Below are positions 24,002 through 31,518 of a DNA stretch of 31,954 nucleotides, piece after piece (position 1 is the first letter of the stretch; every line of letters begins with the position of its first letter). The position numbers and the translations under genes are program-made. Source of the DNA: JBBSUX01 sp038234045 (GTDB lineage Bacteria; Pseudomonadota; Gammaproteobacteria; Burkholderiales; Burkholderiaceae_C); the NCBI GenBank assembly GCA_038234045.1, contig JBBSUX010000004.1, positions 1 to 31,954 of the forward strand. Direction: 5' to 3'. Below the pieces are notes generated by a model. It worked only from the letters and a program-made list of their open reading frames with translations, ran no database searches and was not told where the DNA came from.

Positions 24002-24364
24002 ATGAAAATTAATTTAAAGTCAGCGGGCCAAATATCGTTCGTATTATCCATTGCCGTGCTATACGGATGCGGCGCGCCATTATCCGAATCAACACCGAAG
24101 TCAATCGCCTCCTCTCACAAAGTATCGGTCGATGCTAAGCCATCTCCAGAAGTCTTAGCCGCCCGGCCGACACCGACCGGTCCTGCCGCTGACCCAGCCC
24201 CGCACCTTGAATATCTCGGTGTTCAACTCGCGCTTCCATCCGGATCACCGCCTACCGAACTTCCTGTAACGACGGACTGGCCATGCGACGGCCGAACCTT
24301 TTGTTCGCAAAAAGAAATGGACGCGCACGACAAAGCCCACGAGCTGGGACGCTTCGCCAAGTGA
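24002..24364 (+). CDS. Small lipoprotein with a partial Excalibur-like motif
   Basis: 120 residues. The N-terminus MKINLKSAGQISFVLSIAVLYGCG has a basic start, a hydrophobic core and a lipobox (LYGC), so Cys23 is the likely lipidation site. A Pro/Ala/Ser-rich linker spans about residues 25-90. The C-terminus holds TDWPCDGRTFCSQKEMDAH. CDGRTxCSQ is the first half of the Excalibur calcium-binding motif, but the usual second half (further Cys residues and a DxDxDG-type loop) is missing. The protein ends soon after, by a normal stop at 24362-24364. The ribosome binding site is weak (TAAGA). The base composition of the 5' part is more AT-rich than neighbouring genes. It lies 69 bp ahead of mutS. 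Confidence 0.65.
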   Translation: MKINLKSAGQISFVLSIAVLYGCGAPLSESTPKSIASSHKVSVDAKPSPEVLAARPTPTGPAADPAPHLEYLGVQLALPSGSPPTELPVTTDWPCDGRTFCSQKEMDAHDKAHELGRFAK

Positions 24365-24433
24365 TTGGCTCGCATCCCTTTCCACAGCGATGTTTTAATT
24401 TTGTTGGCTGCAGATAAAAATCGAATTGATCAA

Positions 24434-27157
24434 ATGACAGGTACAGCGCAGGAAGATGTTACGAAGCGTTCAGCCCACACGCCGATGATGGCGCAATATC
24501 TGCGCCTCAAAGCTGATTTCCCCGGGACCTTGCTCTTCTATCGGATGGGGGATTTCTACGAGCTGTTCTGGGAAGACGCCGAGAAAGCAGCGCGGCTGCT
24601 CGACATCACGCTGACGCGGCGCGGGCAGTCGGCCGGGCGGCCGGTGACGATGGCCGGCGTGCCGTTCCATGCGATGGAGGCCTATCTGGCGCGCCTGCTC
24701 AAGCAGGGTGAATCGGTGGCGATCTGCGAGCAGGTGGGCGAAGTTGGCGTGGGCAAAGGGCCGGTGGAGCGCAAGGTGGTGCGCGTGGTGACGCCCGGCA
24801 CGCTGACCGATGCCGAACTGCTGCACGACAAGACCGAATCGATGCTGCTCGCGGTTCACAGCGCCAAGCGGACGACTTGCGGACTGGCCTGGCTTTCGCT
24901 GACGCAAGGCGTGGTGCATCTGGCCGAATGCGCGCCCGATGCGCTGGAGGGCTGGATTGCGCGCATCGCCCCGAGCGAGCTGCTCTACAGCGCGGATGCT
25001 ACCGACACATGGTCGGATCAGATGCGGCAACTCGGTCGCGCAGCAACTTGCGCGCTGACCGCCCGATCCGGCTGGCAGTTCGACCCGGCGCAGGGGCAAA
25101 CACGGCTGCTGCAGCATTTGCAAGCCGCCAGCCTTTCCGCCTGGAACGCCGAGTCGCTCACAGCGGCACAAGCCGCTGCTGGCGCGCTTCTGGCGTTCGC
25201 AGAGCACACGCAAGGCCGCGCGCTGAGCCATATCCACAGCTTGCAGGTGGAGCGCGACGATGAACTCATCGCGCTACCCGCCGCCACCCGGCGCAATCTG
25301 GAGCTGACGCAGACCCTGCGCGGCGAAGCGTCTCCCACCTTGTTCTCGCTGATCGACAGCTGCATGACCGGCATGGGCAGCCGGCTGTTGCGCCAGTGGC
25401 TGCTGCAGCCTCGACGGGATCGCGCGGAAGCGACGGCGCGGCTGGCTGCGATTGCCGCGCTGCGCGGTACCCACGGCGCGGGGCCGTTCACGCGGCTGCG
25501 AGAGTTGCTCAAGGGCACCGCCGATGTTGAGCGGATCAGCGCCCGTACCGCCTTGCGCCAAGTACGTCCGCGGGAACTGGTCGCGCTGCTGCAATCGCTA
25601 CAAAGGGCAGAGCTAATAGCGCAATCACTGCCTGCGCTTGAGGCCAATTTCATTCACATTTCATCGCAGCTGCAGCCACCCGTCGAAACGGTGGAGTTGT
25701 TACGCCGCACGCTACACGCCGAGCCCGCTGCGCTGGTGCGCGACGGCGGCGTGATCGCCAGCGGTTTCGATGCCGAGCTCGATGAGTTGCGCGGTATCCG
25801 CGACCACAGCGACGAATTTTTGCTCGCCCTGGAAGTGAACGAGCGCGAACGCACCGGCATCGCCAATCTCAAGGTGCAGTTCAATCGCGTACACGGATTC
25901 TTCATTGAGGTAACGCAAGGCCAGCTCGACCGCGTACCCGACGATTACAGGCGCCGCCAAACATTGAAGAACGCCGAGCGCTTCATCACGCCTGAGCTGA
26001 AGGCTTTCGAGGACAAGGCGCTGTCAGCACAGGAGCGTGCTCTGGCGCGCGAGAAGTGGCTGTACGAGCAATTGCTGGATGCATTGCAGCCGCATGTTGC
26101 CGCGCTCTCCCGGTTGGCGGTGGCTATTGCCACAGTTGATGCGCTGTGTGCGCTGGCCGAGCGATCGCTCACCCTCGACTGGAGCGCGCCGCGCTTTGCC
26201 AGGGAACCCTGCATCGAAATCGACGGCGGCCGGCACCCGGTAGTTGAAGCGCGGCTGGCCGAAGGTTTCGGCACAGCGGGCACAGCGGGCGCAGCCAGTA
26301 GCAGTAGCGGCTTCATTGCTAACGACACGCGGCTCGACATGAAACAGCGCATGCAGGTCATCACCGGGCCCAACATGGGCGGCAAATCGACCTACATGCG
26401 GCAAGTGGCCGTTATCGTGCTGCTGGCTTCCATCGGCAGCTATGTGCCGGCAAAGCGCTGCCGCATCGGGCCGATTGACGCTATCCATACCCGGATCGGT
26501 GCGGCTGATGATCTGGCCAATGCGCAATCGACCTTCATGCTGGAGATGACCGAGGCCGCGCAGATTCTGCACAGCGCCACGCCGCACAGCCTCGTGCTGA
26601 TGGACGAGATCGGCCGCGGCACCAGCACCTTCGACGGCTTGGCGCTGGCCGCTGGCATCGCCGCACATCTGCACGACAAGGCGCAGTCATTCACGCTTTT
26701 TGCAACGCATTATTTCGAGCTGACGGAATTTCCAGCGCAGCACCATGCTGCTGTCAACGTGCATGTGAGCGCAGCTGAGGTCGGTGGCGCAGGCACCGCT
26801 GGGAGCGGCGCGCGGCCGGGGCGCGATGCACGGACCATCGTCTTCCTGCACGAGATTCAGCCCGGCCCAGCCAGCCGCAGCTACGGCATCCAGGTGGCGC
26901 GGCTGGCCGGCATTCCGCAGACGGTATTGACCCACGCGCGCAACGCTCTTGCGACCCTGGAAGAAAAGGCAGCATCGCAGCAATTGCAGGCCGATCTGTT
27001 CAGCGCACCGCCTGAATCAGCGGATGCGTCGAAGAGCGAACCCCTGCCGAGCGCGGTCGAACTCGAACTCCAGACGATCGATCCCGACCGCCTCAGCCCG
27101 CGCGAGGCGCTCGAGGCGCTTTACCGGCTCAAGACCCTGCTCGCAGCCGACCACTAA
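24434..27157 (+). CDS. mutS: DNA mismatch repair protein MutS
   Basis: 907-residue MutS; it recognises mispairs and small loops and starts MutL-dependent repair. ATG at 24434 is taken as the start, about 18 codons before the conserved MMAQYLRLKADFPGTLLFYRMGDFYELFW; TTG at 24365 is also open. The mismatch-wedge Phe-x-Glu is Phe41-Tyr42-Glu43. The Walker A motif GPNMGGKST is at residues 645-653 and Walker B LVLMDEIGRGTSTFDGLALA includes Asp724-Glu725. Connector, lever and clamp regions lie between (VRDGGVIASGFDAELDELR, YRRRQTLKNAERFITPELK). Odd features are an in-frame copy of the dispersed repeat (25608-25654) and two Ala/Gly/Ser-rich inserts near 26270 and 26785. The protein is slightly longer than the E. 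coli one for this reason. Confidence 0.96.
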   Translation: MTGTAQEDVTKRSAHTPMMAQYLRLKADFPGTLLFYRMGDFYELFWEDAEKAARLLDITLTRRGQSAGRPVTMAGVPFHAMEAYLARLLKQGESVAICEQVGEVGVGKGPVERKVVRVVTPGTLTDAELLHDKTESMLLAVHSAKRTTCGLAWLSLTQGVVHLAECAPDALEGWIARIAPSELLYSADATDTWSDQMRQLGRAATCALTARSGWQFDPAQGQTRLLQHLQAASLSAWNAESLTAAQAAAGALLAFAEHTQGRALSHIHSLQVERDDELIALPAATRRNLELTQTLRGEASPTLFSLIDSCMTGMGSRLLRQWLLQPRRDRAEATARLAAIAALRGTHGAGPFTRLRELLKGTADVERISARTALRQVRPRELVALLQSLQRAELIAQSLPALEANFIHISSQLQPPVETVELLRRTLHAEPAALVRDGGVIASGFDAELDELRGIRDHSDEFLLALEVNERERTGIANLKVQFNRVHGFFIEVTQGQLDRVPDDYRRRQTLKNAERFITPELKAFEDKALSAQERALAREKWLYEQLLDALQPHVAALSRLAVAIATVDALCALAERSLTLDWSAPRFAREPCIEIDGGRHPVVEARLAEGFGTAGTAGAASSSSGFIANDTRLDMKQRMQVITGPNMGGKSTYMRQVAVIVLLASIGSYVPAKRCRIGPIDAIHTRIGAADDLANAQSTFMLEMTEAAQILHSATPHSLVLMDEIGRGTSTFDGLALAAGIAAHLHDKAQSFTLFATHYFELTEFPAQHHAAVNVHVSAAEVGGAGTAGSGARPGRDARTIVFLHEIQPGPASRSYGIQVARLAGIPQTVLTHARNALATLEEKAASQQLQADLFSAPPESADASKSEPLPSAVELELQTIDPDRLSPREALEALYRLKTLLAADH
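25608..25654 (+). repeat. Dispersed 47-bp repeat, copy E (inside mutS)
   Basis: Forward copy reading CAGAGCTAATAGCGCAATC, then TGCGCTTGAGGCCAATTT. It is translated in frame as ELIAQSLPALEANFIH within the core/lever region of MutS. The central palindrome is imperfect. Confidence 0.6.
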
Positions 27158-27186
27158 ACTCCGTCTTTGCCTGATACCTGCCTTTC

Positions 27187-28014
27187 ATGACTTATTGCGT
27201 CGCCATCAAACTCAACGCCGGACTGGTGTTTCTCTCGGATTCCCGCACCAACGCTGGAGTCGACCAGATCAGTACCTTTCGCAAGATGATCGTCTATGAG
27301 CAGCCGGGCGATCGCTGCATGGTCCTGCTTTCAGCTGGCAACCTGAGCATCTCGCAATCCATCCGCGAAATTCTGCAGGTGGAGCAGTTGCGTGAGACGC
27401 CTGAAGACGAACCCATCACCATCTGGAACGCGCGGAGCATGTTCGATGCGGTACGCGTGCTGGGCCAGGCCGTGCGCCACGTGTACGAGCGCGATGCCGA
27501 GGCGCTGCAGAAGCAGGGCGTGGATTTCAACGCGGCGTTGATCTTCGGCGGACAGATTGGCGGCGAAGGAATGCGCCTGTTTCAGGTGTATTCCGCCGGC
27601 AATTTCATCGAGGCAACAGCAGAGACGCAATATTTTCAGATCGGCGAATCCAAATACGGCAAACCGGTGCTCGACCGCGTGATCATGCCCGAGACACCGC
27701 TGAACGAAGCTGCCAAGTGCGCCTTGGTGTCGATGGATTCCACGCTCAAATCCAATCTTTCCGTCGGCCTGCCGCTGGACCTCGTCGTATACGAAGTGAA
27801 CAAGCTTTCGACCGACCGGATCGTTTCAATCGATGCCGACAACCCGTATTTCCGCATGCTGCACACCAGTTGGGGGCAGAAGCTGCGCGAGGTGTTCGAC
27901 AGCCTGGAAGACCCGATGTGGAACGGCGGCGTCACCGATATTCCGCTGCGCGTGGAAAACCCGCGCACCAAGCCCTTGCGCAAGCTCACCAATCCCAAGG
28001 ACAAGCTGATCTGA
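27187..28014 (+). CDS. Anbu-type proteasome homologue (proteasome-type protease)
   Basis: 275-residue member of the bacterial Anbu family, ancestral beta subunits of the 20S proteasome fold. MTYCVAIKLNAGLVFLSDSRTNAGVD is the hallmark N-terminus: Met removal exposes Thr2 as nucleophile, and Asp18 and Lys33 (TFRKM) complete the Thr1-Asp17-Lys33 triad of proteasome numbering. The length is normal for Anbu. No clear Shine-Dalgarno sequence is seen. Its stop is directly followed by the ATG of an alpha/beta hydrolase gene, and mutS ends 29 bp upstream. In many bacteria Anbu genes sit with alpha-E domain, transglutaminase-like and ATP-grasp-like genes; none of these is in the window. The cellular substrate is unknown. 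Confidence 0.9.
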   Translation: MTYCVAIKLNAGLVFLSDSRTNAGVDQISTFRKMIVYEQPGDRCMVLLSAGNLSISQSIREILQVEQLRETPEDEPITIWNARSMFDAVRVLGQAVRHVYERDAEALQKQGVDFNAALIFGGQIGGEGMRLFQVYSAGNFIEATAETQYFQIGESKYGKPVLDRVIMPETPLNEAAKCALVSMDSTLKSNLSVGLPLDLVVYEVNKLSTDRIVSIDADNPYFRMLHTSWGQKLREVFDSLEDPMWNGGVTDIPLRVENPRTKPLRKLTNPKDKLI

Positions 28015-28983
28015 ATGTCAGAGACAAGCATGCAGCCATCACCTTTGGACAAGATGGGTCGCCACACTTCCGCGCCACATGTGTCACCGGAAACGAGCGA
28101 ATCAGCCGATGAGCCGGGCTCAGCCGGGCTTATCGTTTTCTCGCACGCCAACAGCTTTCCGGCGAGCACCTACAAGGTGCTTTTTGCGCACTTGCAGGCG
28201 CGCGGGTTCGACATTGCAGCGGTAGACAAATACGGTCATGACCCGCGCTACCCCGTCACCAACAACTGGCCGCATCTGGTGCGCCAGCTGACAGATTTTG
28301 CAGACGAGGCGGCGCGCGGTTCCCAAGGGCCGGTTTGGCTCGTGGGCCATTCGCTTGGCGGCTATCTGAGCCTGATGGCGGCATGCCGGCGAACCAGTCC
28401 CGGCGGCATGCCGGTGGCAGGCGTACTGCTGCTGGATTCACCGCTAGTAGGCGGCTGGCGCGCCAGTTTGCTGCGTCTGGCCAAAGGTACCGGTGTAGCG
28501 GGGCGTTTTCCGCCTGGTGCCATCAGCCGGCGCCGGCGTGAGCACTGGGCCGGCGGGCCCGACGAGATCGTCGCGCATTTCAGCGGCAAGCCGACCTTTG
28601 CCGGATGGGACAAGGCAGTGCTGGCCGACTACGCACAACACGGCACCGTGGAGCGCGAAGGTGGGGGTCGCCAACTGTCGTTCACCCGGGATGTGGAAAC
28701 CAGCATCTACAACACCTTGCCGCACCAGCTGGCCCGCGTGCTGCGCCGGCATCCGCCACCCTGCCCGGTTACCTTCATCGGCGGCACCCGGTCTTATGAG
28801 CTGCGGCAGGTGGGACTGGGGCTGACGCAGAAAGTCACCGAGGGCCGCATCCAGATGCTGGAAGGCACGCACCTGTTCCCGATGGAGCATCCTGCCACCA
28901 CCGCCGATGCGATCTGCGATGCCTTGCGGAGCCTGGCACCGCACGGCTCCGCACAAAAGTCAGCGACCCGAGCCATCGCCTGA
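28015..28983 (+). CDS. Alpha/beta hydrolase
   Basis: 322-residue alpha/beta-fold hydrolase. The first 35 residues are Ser/Pro-rich and not conserved-looking; the fold begins at GLIVFSHANSFPASTYKVLF, with HAN as the oxyanion segment. The nucleophile elbow is GHSLGG (Ser113); Asp in VLLLDSPLVGG or a later acid, and His in MLEGTHLFPMEHP, complete the likely triad. The ATG follows the Anbu stop with no gap (TGAATG), so the two are translationally linked. The substrate is unknown. I cannot separate an esterase from an epoxide hydrolase or lactonase by sequence reading. Confidence 0.88.
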   Translation: MSETSMQPSPLDKMGRHTSAPHVSPETSESADEPGSAGLIVFSHANSFPASTYKVLFAHLQARGFDIAAVDKYGHDPRYPVTNNWPHLVRQLTDFADEAARGSQGPVWLVGHSLGGYLSLMAACRRTSPGGMPVAGVLLLDSPLVGGWRASLLRLAKGTGVAGRFPPGAISRRRREHWAGGPDEIVAHFSGKPTFAGWDKAVLADYAQHGTVEREGGGRQLSFTRDVETSIYNTLPHQLARVLRRHPPPCPVTFIGGTRSYELRQVGLGLTQKVTEGRIQMLEGTHLFPMEHPATTADAICDALRSLAPHGSAQKSATRAIA

Positions 28984-29079
28984 TCGTTTTGCGAGTCTGC
29001 CCCGCTGCATGGTTCTCGGCGCCTCTTTGATTCAGGGCTCGCATCTTCGAAGGACGAGCGCGCGCCACGGTTTTTAGCG

Positions 29080-29907
29080 TCAGGCGGCCCACACTACCAG
29101 GCCGCTCCAGGCGGTGGCCAGCACCACCACCCCGAACGCAATGCGGTACCAGGCAAAGGGGATGAAGGTGTGCGTGGCGATGTAGTGCAACAGCCAACGC
29201 ACGCAGATCCACGCGCTGATGAAGGCGAACACAAAGCCGACGGCGAACAGCGGCACATCCGTCACCGACAGCAAGGCGCGATTCTTGTACAGGTCGTACA
29301 CCGCTGCCCCAATCAGCGTCGGAATGGCAAGGAAGAACGAGAACTCGGTAGCGGCCTGGCGTGACAAGCCCAGCAGCATTCCGCCGATGATGGTGGCGCC
29401 GCTGCGACTGGTGCCGGGCACCATGCCGAGGCATTGCACGAAACCCACCTTCAGCGCATCCCGGACCGTCATGTCGTCCACGCTCAGCACGCGCGGCTCG
29501 CCTTGCGGGTTCTTCTTTTCCACCCAGAGAATGATCAGTCCGCCGACGATGAAGCTGCTCGCCACCACCAGCGGCACGAACAAGTGGCTCTTGATGGTCT
29601 TGTAAGCCAGCAGGCCGATAACGACTGCCGGCAGAAACCCGACGAAAACATTCAGCGCAAAGCGCTGCGCCTTGCGCTGGCTCAGCATGCCAAGAATCGT
29701 GTCACGGATCTTCTGCCAATAAACCAGCACCACGGCAAGGATGGCGCCGGTCTGGATGGCGATGTCGAAGACCTTGGCCTTGTCGTCATCAAACCCCATC
29801 AACGATCCCGCCATGATCAGGTGGCCGGTGGAGGACACCGGAAGAAATTCGGTCAGACCTTCGACCACGCCCATTACAGCGGCCTTGGTCAGCAATAAAG
29901 CATCCAC
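29080..29907 (-). CDS. uppP: Undecaprenyl-diphosphatase UppP (BacA)
   Basis: 275-residue integral membrane enzyme that removes a phosphate from undecaprenyl diphosphate to recycle the lipid carrier of peptidoglycan; overexpression gives bacitracin resistance. The two BacA signatures are EGLTEFLPVSSTGHLI at about residues 16-31 and MVPGTSRSGATIIGGM at about 160-180, and about seven hydrophobic segments are visible. The length is standard. It is divergent from the DUF2306 gene with a 232-bp gap, and convergent with the alpha/beta hydrolase with 96 bp between stops. Confidence 0.96.
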   Translation of the reverse strand: MDALLLTKAAVMGVVEGLTEFLPVSSTGHLIMAGSLMGFDDDKAKVFDIAIQTGAILAVVLVYWQKIRDTILGMLSQRKAQRFALNVFVGFLPAVVIGLLAYKTIKSHLFVPLVVASSFIVGGLIILWVEKKNPQGEPRVLSVDDMTVRDALKVGFVQCLGMVPGTSRSGATIIGGMLLGLSRQAATEFSFFLAIPTLIGAAVYDLYKNRALLSVTDVPLFAVGFVFAFISAWICVRWLLHYIATHTFIPFAWYRIAFGVVVLATAWSGLVVWAA

Positions 29908-30139
29908 GCAGAAAACCCCTTCGGCGCGATCAAGCGCACGGCAATAAAGGGCGGAATTATCCGGGGTGGATGTGAAGGCGTCGCATCGCCTGCGCCGCGG
30001 GATTGCATTTCACGCCGCGTTTGCGCGCGTTCGTCGCACGCGTGCTGCACCGGGCGGGTCGGCCGGGCAAAGTGCCGTCATCCCGCCCACACCAGCGAAA
30101 CCCTTTTCCAGATTCGTCTTGTCGAATAGGTCCGCCACC

Positions 30140-30553
30140 ATGCAATTCACACCTTTGATCGCCGTTCACATGAGCTCCGCGCTGGCTGCAGTAGTCGTCG
30201 GCCCCGTGGCGCTCTGGGCGCGCCGGCGCGGCAAAGCACGGCCGCGTTTGCACCGGGCCGCTGGCTATGCCTGGGTCACGCTGATGCTGATGACAGCGAT
30301 CTCCGCGTTTTTCATCCGCGATCACTCCCTCTGGAATATTCATGGCTTCACGCTGATTCATTTGTTCATCCCGGCAACCGTGATAGGGCTGGTGCTGTCT
30401 TTTCGATACATCGCACTAGGCAAATTCGCTGCGCATCGGGAAGCCATGCAGAAGCTCTACTTTGGCGCCTGCGTGGGGGCTGGTCTTTTTACATTGCTGC
30501 CCTCGCGGTTGATCGGGCACTGGCTTTGGGGAAATTGGGGACTACTCGGGTAA
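30140..30553 (+). CDS. DUF2306-like small membrane protein
   Basis: 137 residues from ATG at 30140 (MQFTPLIAVHMSSALAAVVVGPVALW). The open frame reaches back to 29966 but that part looks non-coding. Four hydrophobic segments are visible, with HRAAGYAWVTLMLMTAISAFFI and HGFTLIHLFIPATVIGL as family-like parts; conserved His residues (HMSSALA, LHRAAGY, HGFTLIH, HREAM) are typical of DUF2306 proteins. Function is unknown. It may be co-transcribed with the next gene, 77 bp downstream. Confidence 0.75.
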   Translation: MQFTPLIAVHMSSALAAVVVGPVALWARRRGKARPRLHRAAGYAWVTLMLMTAISAFFIRDHSLWNIHGFTLIHLFIPATVIGLVLSFRYIALGKFAAHREAMQKLYFGACVGAGLFTLLPSRLIGHWLWGNWGLLG

Positions 30554-30630
30554 GCCGCCGTATCGACGCCAACCACGCTTCATTTATCCACGTTTTCTGC
30601 ACAGCAAGCTTTCAATCAATCGACATCGTC

Positions 30631-31149
30631 ATGACCGAACTGATCACCATCCTGAGCCACACCCCAAGCTGGGTGTTCATCGTCTTCACGCTCCTGCTAG
30701 TGCTCGGCGTAAGCCAATGGCACAGCGGCAGCCGGCCGTTCAAGCGCGCTGTCATCGTGCCGTTGGCGCTGGCGGCCTGGTCGCTCTACAACTCGGTGAC
30801 CGGTCTCGGCCACGCGCCGCTGGCTTTCGCGGCCTGGGCGGCTGCGGCGCTCGTGTGTGGAGTCTTGGTGATGCAGATTGCATTGCCCGCGGCAACCCGG
30901 TATGACCCGGCAACCCAACGCTTTCACCAACCGGGAAGCCCTGTGCCCCTGATTCTGATGATGGGGATTTTCGTCCTTCGTTATGGCGTGGGAGTGACCT
31001 TGGCAATGCACCCTGATGTTGTCCATCAAGCCATATTCGCCGTCGGCGTGGGCGGTGCGAGCGGCGCGTTCAGTGGGATCTTTGCCAGTCGGGCGCTACG
31101 GTTGTTGCGATTGACGCTCCAGACGAACAATGCTCAGGCACACGCGTAG
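30631..31149 (+). CDS. DUF6622-like membrane protein
   Basis: 172-residue protein with about five hydrophobic segments. MTELITILSHTPSWVFIVFTLLLVLGV is the N-terminus I associate with DUF6622; WSLYNSVTGLGHAPLAFAAWAAAALVCG and GVGGASGAFSGIFASRALRLL follow. The ATG at 30631 is used because upstream codons in the frame overlap the previous gene. Function is unknown. Confidence 0.7.
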   Translation: MTELITILSHTPSWVFIVFTLLLVLGVSQWHSGSRPFKRAVIVPLALAAWSLYNSVTGLGHAPLAFAAWAAAALVCGVLVMQIALPAATRYDPATQRFHQPGSPVPLILMMGIFVLRYGVGVTLAMHPDVVHQAIFAVGVGGASGAFSGIFASRALRLLRLTLQTNNAQAHA

Positions 31150-31224
31150 ACCTGAACCGGGCAGACCTCAATTGAATTTCTCAACGCGATCCTCCCAACT
31201 TCAGCTACTGGACAATCCCTCACG

Positions 31225-31518
31225 ATGAAGCCATCGCTTTCCCCCGACGAAATCGAACGTATCGCCAACAAACGCGCTGGTGCGAAGCTCGGCTGGTACA
31301 TCCACGCAGCTGTCTATGTCGCGGTCAACGCCTTTCTTCTCGCAATGGCCGCGGGAACGGGTCACCAGCGCTGGTCCATTTTTCCGGCGCTCGGATGGGG
31401 ACTGGGTTTGCTGCTGCACGGTATCTCGGTCTGGTTCCTCTCTTCAGGCGCAGGCCTGCGCGAACGCATGGTAGAGCGTGAGCGCGCCCGCCTGCGTCGC
31501 CAGAACGACGGACCATGA
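31225..31518 (+). CDS. 2TM domain-containing protein
   Basis: 97 residues: a short N-terminus (LSPDEIERIANKRAGAK), two transmembrane helices at about residues 24-43 and 50-72 (GWYIHAAVYVAVNAFLLAMA; LGWGLGLLLHGISVWFL) and a basic tail (RERMVERERARLRR). This is the layout of the 2TM family, which often sits before LytS/LytTR two-component genes. Its stop overlaps the next start (ATGA at 31515), supporting one operon with the truncated gene that follows. Confidence 0.82.
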   Translation: MKPSLSPDEIERIANKRAGAKLGWYIHAAVYVAVNAFLLAMAAGTGHQRWSIFPALGWGLGLLLHGISVWFLSSGAGLRERMVERERARLRRQNDGP

